Positions 33,753 through 46,350 are shown, numbered from the stretch's first letter. The stretch: 64,000 nucleotides of DNA from Amborella trichopoda (GCF_000471905.2 NW_006499848.1:4230567-4294566), one strand, 5' to 3'. Made by a program: numbers and translations. Notes: generated by a model from the sequence alone, not told the origin.

Positions 33753-34790
33753 GAAGGTTACCGTTCTTTCACTCCCATGGGGCTAGGACAACAGCATATT
33801 GAAATCAGAAGACTGATATATTAGGAGTTGAGCCGAAACTAAAGAGTGGGAACACCTTGATCTTGAAACAAACACTTTATGCTCTTGATATGAAGAAGTA
33901 CTTGGTTTCGGTTCTTAAGATGTCTATGGCTGGATTCACCACCACTTTCATTGGGGAGAAAGTGGTAGTCAAGAAGGGGAAAGATGTGATCATGACTGGA
34001 CGACTTGTAGACGGGCTATTTACCATTGAAATAAAAGAGAACGTTGCATATGTCTCGTCTCCTAATGGATTAGATGCTACTATGGCATATGAGGTTATGA
34101 CACATTAATATTAAACGAATGGAAAGATTAAAAAGGGACGGGATTCTTCATAATTATAAGGGTGATTCATCGAAAGTATGCGAGTCTTGTGTGCAAGGAA
34201 AACTAATAAGGAAAAATATTACCAGGGAAAAGAGAATTACTAGCATATTGGAAATCATTCATAGTGACATATGTGGACCTATGAATGTGACCACCAAAAA
34301 GTAGAAAAAGACATTTTATCTCTTTTATAAATGACCACTCGCGATATGGCCATGTGTACCTTATTCATGCAAAATCGGAAGCCCTAAAAAAATTCAAAGA
34401 ATATAAAGCCCAAGTAGAGAATCAAACCAGCCTGAAAATTAAAGTCTTTAGAACCGATAGAGGGGGGAATATTCATTTGACCTTTTCAAAGAATTATGCA
34501 TTGAAAATGAGATCATCTATTATTACACCATGCCTTATACAAAATCAAAATGATGTAGCTGAGAGAAGGAATATGACCTTAGTGGATATGGTAAGGAGTA
34601 TGATTGGGTATGCAAATCTCTCATTGGAGTTTTGGGGAGAAGCCGTATTAACGGCATGATACATCTTTAACCGGACTCCCACAAAAGCTGCCCCACTTAT
34701 TCCTCACGAAATTTTCACAGGGCGTACTCCCTCCCTTGAACATCTGAAAGTTTGGGGTTGCTCAGCCCATGTTATTATCCCACATCAAAT
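33753..34790 (+). pseudogene. Copia integrase (broken)
   Basis: Pieces in order: HIN-MERLKRLKRDG and CESCVQGKLIRK (the HHCC zinc region), HSDICGPM (first acidic residue), FRTDRGGN (second), NDVAERRNMTLVDMVRSM (third, Glu) and FWGEAVLTA. At least three frame changes or stops interrupt them (after 34108, 34304 and 34659). Confidence 0.9.
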
Positions 34791-36682
34791 TAGAATCAAA
34801 TTGCAATTCAAAACTGTCATATCCATTTTCATTGGTTACCCAGATCATGGTAAGGGATATCGATTCTATAATCTTAAAACTGGTACGGTAATTGAAAGCT
34901 GCGATGCTCACTTCTTTGAGGAGGAGTTCATTGAAGCAAAGGTGAGTAGAAAACAAGCCAACTTTTATGAGGAGGCCAAAAACAAGGATGTAGTTCGAGA
35001 CCCTGAACTTGAAACTTCTAACCAACCCAACCTGTTTATGAACTCCCTAAAGAAAGTGAACCTTTACCTGAACCAAGACAAAGCAACTGAGTCAGTAGAC
35101 TACCTCTTTACCTAGAATATTTTGTCTACCTTTGAGAACATTTTGATAAGGTTGGGGAAGATCCAGATTCAGAACCTAGAACTCACCGTGAAGCCTTGAC
35201 CTGTTCTGAAAGTGAATACTTGGTAGAAGCCATGAAAGATGAGTATGCTTCTATTAACCAAAACCATGTATGGGAATTAGTACCCTTACCTGAAAAACGT
35301 AAGGCCATTGGTTGCAAAGGGTTTCACTCAGAAAGAAAGGATAGATTATGAGGAAACATTTCCCCTGTTGCTAAATTTCCACCCATCCGAATGCTTATAG
35401 CTATAACAATCCATTTTGACTTTGAGGTTCATCAAATGGATGTCAAAACAGCCTTTCTAAATGGGGATTTAGAAGAAGAAATTTAGATGACCCAACCTGA
35501 GGGATTTGAGGAGAAAAGGAAAAAAACCTTGTATGCAAACTTAATAAATCCATTTACTTGAAACAAGCATTGCGACAGTAGTACATAAAATTCTAAGAGA
35601 ATCTTGCTCTTGTAGGATTCTCTACAAATAATGAAGATTATTGCATATGTCAAAAGGTCAGTGGGAGTGATGTGGTATTTATATCGTTATATGTGGATGA
35701 TATGCTAACTGTTAGTAGCTCAATTGCCCTAGTAGTAGAGATGAGAAATTTCCTTGCACAACACTTCAATATGACGGATCTTGGAGAAGTTTCGTATGTG
35801 TTGGGCATCAAAATAATAAGAAACAGGAGAGAGAAGACTATCCAACTTTCCCAAGCAACCTACTGTAAGAGGATACTGGAAAAGTTTGATATGAGTATGT
35901 GTAAGCCCATGTCAAGCCCAATTGACAAAAAAACGAAGCTTAGTAATAAAATGTGTCCTACGGAAGACATGAATATAAGAACCATGGAGAGAGTGCCATA
36001 CAGAAGCACAGTTGGGTCCCTTATGTACGCCATGATGGGAACAAGGCCCGACTTGTTTTTCGTCATGAGTCTGGTGAACCGTTTCCAAAGCAACTCAGGA
36101 GATGAGCATTGGAAAGTAGTAAAAAGAATTTTCAGATATTTAAAGGGGACCATGAACTATGTCCTCACATATAAGGGGGGAACTGAAATAACAATAGAGA
36201 GATATTCAGATGCAAGCTACATTGCGGATCCAGATGATGGGAAGTCTACATCTGGGTATGTGTTGATGCTTGGAGGGGGTGCAGTTTCTTGGAAGTCAAA
36301 GAAACAAAATATTGTGGCTTTATCCATCATGGAATCCGAGTATGTGGCATGCTGTCTAGCAGCCAAGGAGGCTGTGTGGATTAAGAGGTTTCTTAATCAG
36401 TTTAATTTCCATCTTGTACGTTGTGAGGCGGTGCGAATTTTTTGCGACAACACGGCGGCTATTTGTGTCTCTAAGGAACCTCGGTTTCACAAGAATTCCA
36501 AACATATCAAGCCATACTTCCATCACCTGAGAAATGAGGTGAGATTGAAAGAGATCGAGATCAACTACATATCTATATATTTGATGATTGCAGACCCTCT
36601 AACTAAGGGAGTTGTCCCTAATGTTTTTGTAAGACATGTAAGAGAGATGGGGATGAGAGACAGTAAAGAAGAGAGAATGTAA
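34791..36682 (+). pseudogene. Copia reverse transcriptase and RNase H (partly open)
   Basis: 35115-35670 is frameshifted but carries PEGFEE and QMDVKTAFLNG-like motifs. From 35672 an open frame of 336 residues starts just before the catalytic YVDDML and runs through RNase H (YSDASYIADPDDGKSTSGY, SKKQNIVALS, SEYVA), the KHIKPYFHHLRNEV region and ADPLTKG, to a stop 24 bases before the purine tract. Only this 3' third is still long and open. Confidence 0.92.
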
Positions 36683-36692
36683 GGCCTTTAAA

Positions 36693-36706
36693 GGCCAATT
36701 GGGAGA
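36693..36706 (+). other. Polypurine tract
   Basis: GGCCAATTGGGAGA directly before the 3' LTR; the GGGAGA end is typical of Copia plus-strand priming sites. Confidence 0.7.
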
Positions 36707-38661
36707 TGTTGGGTTTATGTGGCCTTTAAATGCCTTATGAGTGTGTAATGAAAAATATTTATTATAGTGGAACATAAACTCAGTGGGAGTGTGGTCCCTC
36801 GAAGATCATACTAAGTAAATGATATTTGCGGATAACGGACTGTGCTTGGCGATCTAGGCCAGTCGGTTGAAAAACCCAAGGTACCTGGGCATAAAAAAAA
36901 TAAACCGAGAAGGGTTTTTGGGTTAGCCTTGATGAGGTCGGAGCTTATGCCCAGATGAGTGAGCCGAGGAACTGTGTGACCCTTTTGTGTGATGGTAGGC
37001 CTATAGAGACGGGGGTCAAAACCTCATCCATGTTCCATAACATGACATGCATATAGATAGATCGTTCGGGAAAGCTAGATATCCGCCTTTGGGTGAAGCA
37101 TATGCATGTGCGAGAGATACCCCTATGCGTCATAGAGCTGTGGTCGCATCAGGTCGTGGTGACCTTGACTTGTCTCTAGGAGAGGACCTGTAATCCACAG
37201 ACTGGGATTGCGATTCCTTGGCTCATCGATTAGACTTTGGTGATCCGCTAATGAGCCCCTACTTGGATTGTGGGTCATGGGAAACATTGGGTCCGTTTGA
37301 TAAAGTAAGTGCGATCTGTAATCCACAGTTGATCGTTGATTGAATTCCTGAACTATATGGATCAAGTTCTCATCATATTAATTTAATTGTGTTGATTTTA
37401 TTATTAAATTATTTTAGATTTATTATTTGAATTTTTGTAAGTCATTTGATATTTTATTTCTTATTTTTGGACTTATAAAAATGAAGTTATTAATTTACAA
37501 AATTATAATATTTTAAAATTCATTTTGTTTAAATTTTAAAAATTTTATTAAAAAAAATACATGGGGGCCCATAGTGCACATGGGCCCACCATGTGGGTAT
37601 TAGGTGGGGCCCCACATACCATACATGGCACGCCCCACCCTTGGATACCTTATCTTGTTGTTTTGTCTTCAAGTTTGTCAAATATAACTACTTCTTGTAT
37701 CATGTGGTCAAATATTGATTAGGAAATATTGACCATATCCTATCTCGATTATTGAAGGAATATCTTGACTTGATATTATTGAAATATTCTTATGAAAAAT
37801 ATGAGATGGAATATGCAATTTATGGTATGCACTATATCTTTAATAGATTTAATTTATTTAAATATATTGATGGGAAAATGGTTTAAAGAAAGGGAGATAA
37901 TGGTTCATGCACCTTCCATAATGTTGATGGCTCATCTATGGAATGGATGACTCAGATCTCTCACCCCACAAATCACCTTGATCAACGGTCCATACTCAAT
38001 CTCAAAAAAGATGCAAACTATGGGAAACCCTAGACCTAAATTTTACTATAAATAGGGGTGCTCTCTCCCCATCTCAACACACCTCTCTCTCTCTCCCATA
38101 AACTCTATGTCTCTTCCCTAGGGGCTATGCCCCTCTCTCTCTCTACTATCTTATTTTTTCTCTCTACTCTCTCTCCTAAAAGGGCCTTAGGGGGCACGCA
38201 TCTCCCTCTCTCTCATGATCTAATCTAAGGGTTGGAAAAAATTAAGGTTTGAGCGTAATTATTTTGGAGTTAGGGTTTTGTAGAAATTTAAGGGTGATTA
38301 CCTAGTTTGGCCGAAATTAACTTTTCCGGTTCGAGATTGAAGCTAGACCGCGGATCCTATGCCATTAGATGTGGTGACTCGGTGTGGGGTGTAAAAACCC
38401 TGGTTGAGGTAATCTCCGGCATCTTTTCTTTTAATTGTTTGTTTTTTTATTTTATATTATCAAACATAGTATTAGGTTGTATGAATGGTATCAAGTAGTT
38501 GAGATTTATTTTATTAATATGTTATTTAATTTTTAGAGTTTCTATTGTTTGTAAAAAGACCATCTGTGAGTGATCTTGTTATCAAAATTATAAGAGGTGA
38601 TTATTATTTAAAAAAAAAAATTGTACTTCCCCGATAAAAGATTACATAGGTCTTTCTTTCA
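36707..38661 (+). repeat. Copia 3' LTR (1955 bp)
   Basis: TGTTGGGTTTATGTGGCC to AGGTCTTTCTTTCA, parallel to the 5' LTR along its full length. It lacks a few short stretches (for example around 37330 and 38030) and has a similar TATA region near 38046. Confidence 0.95.
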
Positions 38662-38666
38662 TCAAT
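38662..38666. repeat. Copia target-site duplication, right (TCAAT)
   Basis: Exact repeat of 30742-30746. Confidence 0.95.
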
Positions 38667-38899
38667 GTCCATATCACATCACCTCTTTCATCTCACAGCA
38701 TCCCATTATAACCATCTCTCAGCGGGTTTTGCCTTGAATTCCCATCAAAATTGTGCTTATACCAGATTGCTGTCTTAGTGATCATGAGTCCTTTCATCCT
38801 CAGGAGGTGTCCAAAATTAATGAGAAAATCAGCCTCTGGGACATTTTTAACGCTTGCAGTAGCTCTTCCCCATTTAGATATTGATCACATAATAACGAC

Positions 38900-39290
38900 C
38901 TGAGCTTAGCATCGCGCCTTTTATCTTAAAGAATTCTAAGATTTTTTTCGTTCAAAATATGCCACCCTTATCCTCCGTAAAAATAAACCCCCTTCCCCAT
39001 TTTTTTTTGGGTAAAAGGTAGCGAACGCATCGGCATCAGAGAATGTGACATAGTTTCCATAGTATCTTGGACATAATCCACCCCACAAAGTTGAAGCATA
39101 GTGACAATGCATGAAAATGTGATCATTTGTTTCGGCCTTTGCTTTTCCTTAATTTTTCCACATAAAGAGTTCTTTCACTGCTAGCCAACCAACCATAAGA
39201 AAGCCTTCTTTAAATTCCAAACCTTAGGCACACCAAGAGGAGTATACAAGTATATGTCCACTCAATTCTCTTTGCATAAAGATCCAATAG
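38900..39290 (-). mobile_element. LINE zinc-binding (zf-RVT) fragment
   Basis: Minus-strand reading gives PKVWNLKKAFLWLVGWLAV, then after a stop ETNDHIFMHCHYASTLWGG. This resembles the P..FFxWLxxxxxLxT ... E(S/T)xDHLFLHCxFAxxLW signature behind the reverse transcriptase of plant LINEs. Degenerate; limits approximate. Confidence 0.5.
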
Positions 39291-39424
39291 CAAAGTTGCC
39301 CCCCTGGTTCTAATTCCCACACCAATCTGTCAGGTTTAATGGGGTAGAATAAATGTGATTACAGTAACCTGAGCATCTCTGTGAATTGTTGAGCTACTTC
39401 ATGTTAATTCTTCTATACAAAAAT

Positions 39425-39710
39425 TCGATAGTCCAAACCACACTGTATCCAAGGTTCTTTTAAGTTTAGATTGCCTATATACATCATGAAATAGTGACTG
39501 TCCAAATAGCTTATCTGGATTGTCAATTTTGTTTGTAGATCTTCTCAATCTACATTACACTTGAAATTTTAAATTTCATAACTACGGTGAAAATAAATTT
39601 TTAGACCCAAGGCTTTCTGACACCAGAGCCAAATTTTTTGAAATGGTTTAAAGGTGTACTTTATGAGCATTAGAGGTTGATGCATTACACAAACCATACT
39701 GATTAAATTT
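39425..39710 (+). mobile_element. Family A MITE relic
   Basis: CCAAACCACACTGTATCC at the left, AGATCTTCTCAATCTACATT and GCATTACACAAACCATACTG at the right. Diverged, no clear duplication. Confidence 0.35.
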
Positions 39711-40573
39711 TAAACTTTTTTAAATTTATTTTCATATGGGTTTGTAAAGGTCTGCCATATATTGAAAGGTTCAGAAAATGCCATCCACCATCATTCCTTC
39801 TTAACGGTCATTGGACTACGAAAGTTCTCGTTGTGGAAGTTCGATGCATCATATGCCGCCGGTTAATGACGATCGGACGGTCGATGTCGTGAGTGTCCCA
39901 CATAGGCACATACTATAAAAGACTTGCATAGTCTTTTATCTAGTATATAGATAGATGTACTCTATAGTTTTACTCTTGATAATTGAGAGCGTACAACATG
40001 CTCTTGTCGGGAGCATACTATACAACAACTCTCTTGGACAAAAGAGTTACTTGGACTCTCTTGGGCAAAAGAGCTACTTGGGAGGATTTTTTTTATCCAA
40101 AAAATGTGAGATCTATCTAAATATCACTACATGTTCACCGTTAAGAAAACAAATTTGAGTTTGAGTTCTTGAAGCTTTGATCTTGACTTTCAAAAATTGG
40201 ATGGTTCTTGATCAATCCCAGGACATTATTTTTTTGAGGTAGATTGAGAGGTTCTTTTCTTTAAGGCTGGTTGTTAGGTTCTATAGGTAATGTCCCCAAA
40301 ACTTGGTGTAAAAAAACTACTCCTAGCAAGAGTTCTACCCAAAATAATAGATACACAGTATGCTCCCATGGGAGTACAAAAACTTTTGGCTTCATTATTT
40401 ACAGAAGCAAATGAATTTGGTGGGTGAGCGATTTGAGGTTTCTTGTGGGGTTAGCTGGACCATTGGTGACTGATGTTAGTCCGAGAAGTACGTCAAAACA
40501 ATGACCAATTTCGAGCAACGAATAATGTGCAGTAAAGTTCGATGCAACAATAACATAGCAGTCCTTTATGTCA
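39711..40573. other. Intergenic
   Basis: Contains a partial 24-bp direct repeat at about 40030-40080 (CTCTTGGACAAAAGAG.TACTTGG twice). No gene recognised. Confidence 0.4.
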
Positions 40574-40795
40574 TTGTTTTGAAAATCGTTGAGTCGATTC
40601 AGAAGATCGTTTGGAATCAATGGGATATCAGTTATTATGTAAGACTTTTTGTTTTGCCTCAATTTTCACCGGTTTTTAGTAAAAAAAATTTTAAAATATA
40701 TTTAATATAAAAAACACTGGTAAACCGAACTGGCTCAAAACCAGTGGGAAACTAGTACAACCCACCGATCTGGTTTTAAAAAATTAAAACATTGT
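40574..40795. mobile_element. Possible hAT-like element with CCGG-rich arms
   Basis: CATTGTTTTGAAAATCG at the left and TTTAAAAAATTAAAACATTG at the right are roughly inverted. The middle has TAAACCGAACTGG and CCACCGATCTGG. Flanks match at only 5 of 8. Confidence 0.3.
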
Positions 40796-40816
40796 TTTGT
40801 ATATGTAAGGTTTAAA

Positions 40817-40904
40817 AGACGGCTTGGAACCAATGAGGTATCAGCTCGAGTGTAAGACCCTTGGTTCCAAGCCGGGCTGATACCCCATTGGTTCCAAGCC
40901 GTCT
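40817..40904 (+). ncRNA. Near-perfect foldback, miRNA-precursor-like
   Basis: Arms 40817-40848 and 40873-40904 pair over 32 positions with one A-C mismatch and one G-U pair, around a 24-base loop. The stem contains GGCTTGGAACCAATG. Size and pairing fit a plant miRNA precursor or young siRNA hairpin, and it could equally fold on the minus strand. I match no known miRNA. A diverged copy of the left arm occurs at 40605-40645, so the hairpin arose from an inverted duplication of a local repeat. Confidence 0.45.
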
Positions 40905-41676
40905 TCTACAGTATAAAGATGACACCTTCTACAAAATGCTGCATGCCTCGCCCTTGATTGTGGCATAAGATATGAAGAGTAGATAAAACGAAGTAAGATT
41001 AATGGAGCGAGGAAAGGTAAGGGTTTGGTTTTTTAGGTTAATGATGTTAAGTATGTTTCCTTCTCATTTGCCCATGTTCTTTTAGTAGCCGGAGCAGTTT
41101 TCTCTGTACATTTCATTCAATGCACAAATTTTGTTAATAAAACTTATGTTAAGATCCAAAAATAAGATACACAAACAAGTAAAGTTTGTACAAAAATTTA
41201 CTATGCTCACTGAACTTTTCTCTGTCTCAGTCTATAATTGCACAAATGTGCGATATAGATTGTAAATGCATTCTATAGGTTCCGATGTCCCTCGCGCGCA
41301 TTATTTTTATTTTTGATCCATTAGAAAGAGCTTTTTATCTATTTGACATATATTAAAGGGTAGACACGAATTGTTGAAATAAAAGAGGACCCTATTATTA
41401 GAGATATAGCAAAAGACATGTCAACCTTGAAAGAGAGATATCAGATTCACTGGGTGGGAATCTATAGGTAATGTGCTGTTTTAATGCATAGAAACAGAGT
41501 GCATGTGGTGATTTGGTTCTAATTTGTAAATTTTAGATATGAAGTATTTATTAATGAAAGAAATATAAATAATTTTGAGAGAGATGCAAAGGAGGCCCAA
41601 ATGGTTCGGCACAATCCTTCTAGCCTAATTCGTTCCAAATTTTAGAGGTAAATATAGATAAATTGCATTTACAGAT
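40905..41676. other. Intergenic
   Basis: AT-rich, no feature recognised. Confidence 0.4.
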
Positions 41677-41889
41677 GGGTGTGCTTCCCGTAAGGTTGCA
41701 ACCTAAAACAATCCAATAAAGCCACACCTCAAAATTTTATCATACCATGTAAGTATGGTGTAAATGTTTTTTAGGATTGTTTCAAAATATATTTTTACGT
41801 CTAATTATAAAATTTAAACTCCAAAAAATGGTTAAAATCAAGTAGATTATAAATATATGAAAATCTTGAAAATGGATGGTTTAGAGATT

Positions 41890-42376
41890 GGGCAAGCTTT
41901 CTATGCTTCTCCTACAGCATAAAACTTATGTACTTGCCCTTATCCAACTGTCCATTCTGGATGGAGGGTTAAGATTGCCCCAATCACAATATCACGTCTC
42001 TACACTATTTTATTTTAATTTTTTTTTCTTTGAACTATTTTGACACCAAATTTTAGACATCCAATCCACTATTAAACTTGCACTAGCGAAAAATATTAAA
42101 AAAATTATTTTCAATAAAATAAAATGATCAAAATACCCCTGAAAGATTCAAAAGGTATTTTGGTGATTATATTTTATCAAAAAATTATTTTTAATATATT
42201 TTATAGGTGCGCCCCAATGACAAGATAGAATTCATATTCATACAATTTGCATTAAAAAAACTAAAAATAAAATACTTTGAGATGTCAGATCTAAGATCAA
42301 ATGGTGAGTGACTCTCTTGATCAAAATTGGATGGCTGGATGAAGCATAGATCTTCGATGTTGTAGGGAAAGTATAT
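41890..42376 (+). mobile_element. Family C MITE, copy 3 (right end lost)
   Basis: GGGCAAGCTTTCTATGC start and the family C order (TGATCAAAATACCCC, AAGGTATTTTGGTGATT, CTAAGATCAAATGG, GTTGTAGGGAAAGTATA). The last 15 or so bases of the right terminus are missing, so no duplication can be scored. Confidence 0.7.
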
Positions 42377-42414
42377 AATGTATTGCAAGATGCACTATTT
42401 TTTGGGGGGTCAAA

Positions 42415-42417
<3 letters not shown>

Positions 42418-42452
<35 letters not shown>
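42418..42452. repeat. (TA)n microsatellite
   Basis: Uninterrupted TA run ending at the N gap; its true length is unknown. Confidence 0.95.
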
Positions 42453-42472
42453 NNNNNNNNNNNNNNNNNNNN
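42453..42472. other. Assembly gap (20 N)
   Basis: Exactly 20 N, which looks like a minimum-size placeholder rather than a measured gap. Confidence 0.99.
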
Positions 42473-42725
42473 TTATAAAATTTAAAATTTTAAAAATGGT
42501 GAGAGGGTAATTATAAAATTTTAAAATTTTATATCTAATTATAAAATTTTAAAATTGTAAAATGCATTATTTCTGAGACTTAAAATCTTTTTATTTTTCA
42601 TGGCCATACATCTCAATGTCGAGATGATCGATCAAAGGGTTTTTCAACATTAAAACTACCTTTTCTTTTTGAGGTGCATCTGTAGTTCTATATTATAAGA
42701 TTGCATCCTTAAATAAACTTTTTCC

Positions 42726-44214
42726 TTTAGAGAGATGCCAACCCAAAATAGTAGTGCTTAATCCATGAGATATCCATTTATTTAACGTATTTATGCTTGA
42801 CATATAATTGAATGAGAGATAAGAACCTTATGCGTGCCATATCATAAGGAGAGAAGAGCAACTTATGAAATCATGGCTTTGAAATTTGGACAGTTTATCT
42901 CCTTTGCGATGGAAAATCATCCAAAATTCAAGGGATGAAAATTGTAAGAGAGAAAGCTGTATATTTTTTAGTGAAGTTATGATAAATATGTCTTCCTTTT
43001 CCTAATATTGTCCATCAGTATTTATAAATAGATGCAAAAGGAGTAATGTGCCTTTTTTAAACATGTCTTTATTTATCACACTCGCTCTTTATCTAGGGCG
43101 TTCCTGTGGCCTGGAACTTTTCTAGGCTCCTAGTTTTAGTCTGAATTTGTCAAAAACAGCCCTGAACCAGAGGTTCAGGTTTTTATTTATTTATTAAATT
43201 TAGGCTAATTTTAGCTTGAAGGGCCACAAATTGGTACCAGGTGGTAACTCATATAATACAGGTGAGAAATAATGAGCTTCCCATGGGAGAAAATATCGAA
43301 TTGAACGGACCACAAAAAGGGCACCTTGTGGTCTACCTTCTATTGTCTGCCGGCCGGTTTGCTTAAGATTGGCCAAAGCTGAGATAGAAACTGAGGAAAA
43401 CTTTTGTAAGCTATGTTGGTTAACATTTGTAGAAATTGATATAGAAGTTTAGGAAAACTCTAGAAAATAGGGAGGAGGTTATGAAAGAGCATGGAGATGA
43501 GAAAAATGCACTAAACTAAGAAAGTAACAACAACAAAAGAACTGATGAAAAACTTGTGGGCCTAAGCTGAGTCCACAAGCCTGACCCCCTGGAGTTGAGG
43601 CCTATATCAAAGTGGTCGGTTGGGTGGGGTTGCGCGCTATTCCATTTGCCCTTCAAAGTTCTCGAGAGCCAGATGCACATTGCTGGACGTTAGAAGGGCT
43701 TTGGAGGTGAGCAGGACCATGGAGGTTTAGGGTTTACTAAGAGGTGTTTTGGGGGCTAGGTTTAGGGCTTTTGGATTATTTAGGGGTGAGAGGGTCAGAG
43801 TTAGGTTCCTTTGAGATGCAAGAGGTCTAGGAGGTCTAGGATTAGAGTTTTGTTTGTGCGGGGTTCCTAGGATGTGAGGGTTAAAAGAATAATTTGAAAA
43901 AAAATCAAAGTTTTAGGGAAAAATAGTTGGATTGAGACCTCCAATTTGAGAAAGGTAAGCTATATATAAGCCAAGGATGTGTAACTTCCTTGTCCAAGTG
44001 GCTGCTCAATCAGAGCTGTCCATGGCCCCGCGGCCTTGGGTCGCGATGCACACAACATCATAGTAGCCCCACCATGATGCACCATATCCTCGTGAATTAT
44101 TGGCTTTAGAAAGGGCAATTACCTGCCATTGTCTATCCTCTCACGGTCAGAAATGGCTATTGTGCATTAGTTTTGGGAGTTCATGGGGTTTTTATTGATG
44201 GGATTGTATACATT
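42726..44214. other. Intergenic
   Basis: No gene or transposon ends recognised. 43690-43870 has loosely repeated TTTAGGG/GTCTAGGA words. Confidence 0.4.
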
Positions 44215-44435
44215 GAGACTATTTATATTTGATATAAGGAGGTCATATTATTTATAATCATTCGATGTGAAATTTGATAATTTGAAAGCGTCACATGGTT
44301 TGAGGAATTTTATTTTGAAGTTTGAGTCTGGTCAATGGAATAAATGCAGTCGTCTAATTTAACATCTAATGGTCAAGATCAATTGTGACTACTTTGTACT
44401 ACAGATAAAAGGTCTCGTTGTTATAATTTTCCTTT
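44215..44435. mobile_element. Family D MITE-like repeat, copy 3
   Basis: ATAAGGAGGTCATATTATTT, ATTCGATGTGAAATTTGATA and, at the right, AATTGTGACTACTTTGTAC parallel the copy at 17565. Confidence 0.4.
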
Positions 44436-44869
44436 TGTTGATTATGACCCATTTTACATACTTAGTTTTATTTTTTTATTTTGATTATTTTGGGTGAGAA
44501 AATAAGGTTTTGGTTAAAGAGAGTAATTAATGGATGATTTTGTGGCCAATCAAGGTGGGGCTCCTAATCTAGTATTTAGGGCAGATTTAATAGGTTGTTA
44601 AGAGCATGTTGACCTAATTAGATAGGTTTTATGGATGGGTAGCCTAATTGGGAATGTTTTCCTTATGGCATGGGTTAATTTAGAAGGTTTAAGGCTCACT
44701 AAATGTCTTCCGGGCTAATTAGTTAGGGTTTTCATAACTATGGGCCTTACTATGGTATTTCTAAGTTGTTTCTTATGGTCTATGAATCACAAGGTATAGT
44801 GCAATATGAACTACTAGGCTAGCACGGGCCCGAGTTGGTTTAGGAGAGGACAAGGATGTTTGGATGAGC
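44436..44869. other. Spacer before the Copia relic
   Basis: Possibly decayed gag or LTR of the following element; nothing diagnostic. Confidence 0.3.
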
Positions 44870-46350
44870 CAAAAGTATATTTTTAGGTCTAGGACAAGTC
44901 TGAGAAGGGTCTAGCAAATGTTGGATGCCTATATGTGGAAGATGAGGATAAGGATAAGGTCTAATAGATAGAGGGAGGTTAGGTGGCAAAAAGACTGGGG
45001 ATATGAAAATCAGCGCATGTCTAGATCGAAATCCAAATTATGAAATGGTGATGCTCGATGCTATTATTATAAGAAAAAAAGGACATTTAAAGAATGATTA
45101 TCAAAAGCACAAAGAGAAGGAAAACAATTTGTGATGCAGTTAATATTATTGATGAGGCTCAGACAGTGTAGTTGAGAATGTATCATCAGTCTAAATGATT
45201 TGTGATTATCCTAAAGCTTCATGGATTCTTGTTTTGAGGTATTCTTATCACATGTGCCTTCAATAGACTGGTTCACCCCACACAAGAGTGTTGATGGTGG
45301 CTCAGTTTTGGTGGGGAAGGGTGTGGCTCATAAGAGCATTGATATAGGGATAATTAGTATTAAGATGTATGATAGAGTTGTGAGAACCTTGACTAATGTG
45401 AAATGTTCCAGATTTAAAAAAGAGTCATGACGCATTTGGTTGCTTAGACTTCATTGGATGTCTATCTGTTATAAAATATGGAGTCCTAAAAGTTTAGTTC
45501 AAGAGGGTACGATTGTTATGATGAAAGGCAAGAGGATTGGACTGAATTTATGTGTATTGCTTGGGCATACCACCACGAAAGGTGTAATAGTTTCCATATG
45601 CGATGGTGGTGATTCTAATTGGACTAAGTTATTGCATATGCGGCTGATCTAAATGAGTAAGAAAGGTTTGGTAGAATTGAGCGAACATCAATTGATCATG
45701 GCGTGAAGAAGTGTGTTCATTCAAATGTTTGGGGCCTTGTGCCGATTGTCTGAAAAGGAGCACCTCTGCACCTTGTTTCCTTTATAGATGATTTCTCAAT
45801 GGAGGTATGAATTTATACATTAAAGAAGAAAGTAGGCATGCTCAACACATTAGAACATTAGAAGCAAAAGTTGAAAGACAAATTGGAAAGATGGTGGAGT
45901 AATAAGGATTGCTAGTGATGGACAATATACTTCAGTTGAGTTTGTGAATTTTTATAATAATGATAAAATTATTCATCACTACATTACTCCGTGGACACCA
46001 CAATGTAATGGACTTCTTGATGCACGAACATGATACTTCTAAAGAAGGCCCTCAACATGCTGAGTAATGCTAGTTGTCAAAGGACTCATAGGCAGAGGCC
46101 ATTAGTAGGACATTCTACCTCGTTAACAAGATACTATTTTTAGAGATAAGGTGCAAAACACCGCAAGGAGTGTGGATTGGTAAATCCGCTGATTATTCTT
46201 GTTTAAGAATTTTTAGTTTTATTGAATATATTCATGTGAAGGCTGAATAGGTCCAACAAGATTAAAGAAGTGTATTTTCTTGGTTATACTGATAGAGTTA
46301 AAGTATATAGATACCCGAAAATATGGTCGCAAGAAATTGTCGTACTTTTT
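44870..46350 (+). mobile_element. Decayed Copia element (gag end to integrase)
   Basis: A zinc-knuckle remnant CYYYKKKGHLKNDY (about 45060-45102), where one Cys and the last Cys are lost. Then the protease-to-integrase linker at 45221-45430 (DWFTPHKSVDGGSVLVGKGVAHK, cf. the DWF...Y.S..GG.V.MGN signature), 45440-45652 (VMMKGKRIGLNLCVLLGHT, TKLLHMRLI preceding the HHCC region), VSFIDDFS near 45780, and KEVYFLGYTDRVKVYR near 46270. Stops and frameshifts throughout. No LTRs found, so it is probably very old. Confidence 0.75.

Larger units (their letters stand above)
30747..38661 (+). mobile_element. Full-length Copia LTR retrotransposon (7.9 kb), coding-inactive
   Basis: Two long LTRs, a methionine-initiator-tRNA primer site, a purine tract, and gag, protease, integrase, reverse transcriptase and RNase H in Copia order, all in one TCAAT duplication. 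The reading frame is broken by at least a TGA in gag (33333-33335), a TAG after the protease motif and several frameshifts in integrase and RT. Over the first 200 or so bases I count about 24 differences between LTRs (roughly 12%), mostly transitions, so the insertion is old. It lies between unrelated intergenic sequence and a LINE fragment. Confidence 0.97.
41677..42725 (-). mobile_element. Family A MITE, copy 11, with nested family C MITE, (TA)n and N gap
   Basis: Outer ends GGGTGTGCTTCCCGTAAGG and AAATAAACTTTTTCC. Flanks TTTACAGAT (41668-41676) and TTTAGAGAG (42726-42734) match at 7 of 9. The family A body stops at about 41889 and resumes near 42380 with GTATTGCAAGATGCAC. Confidence 0.75.
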
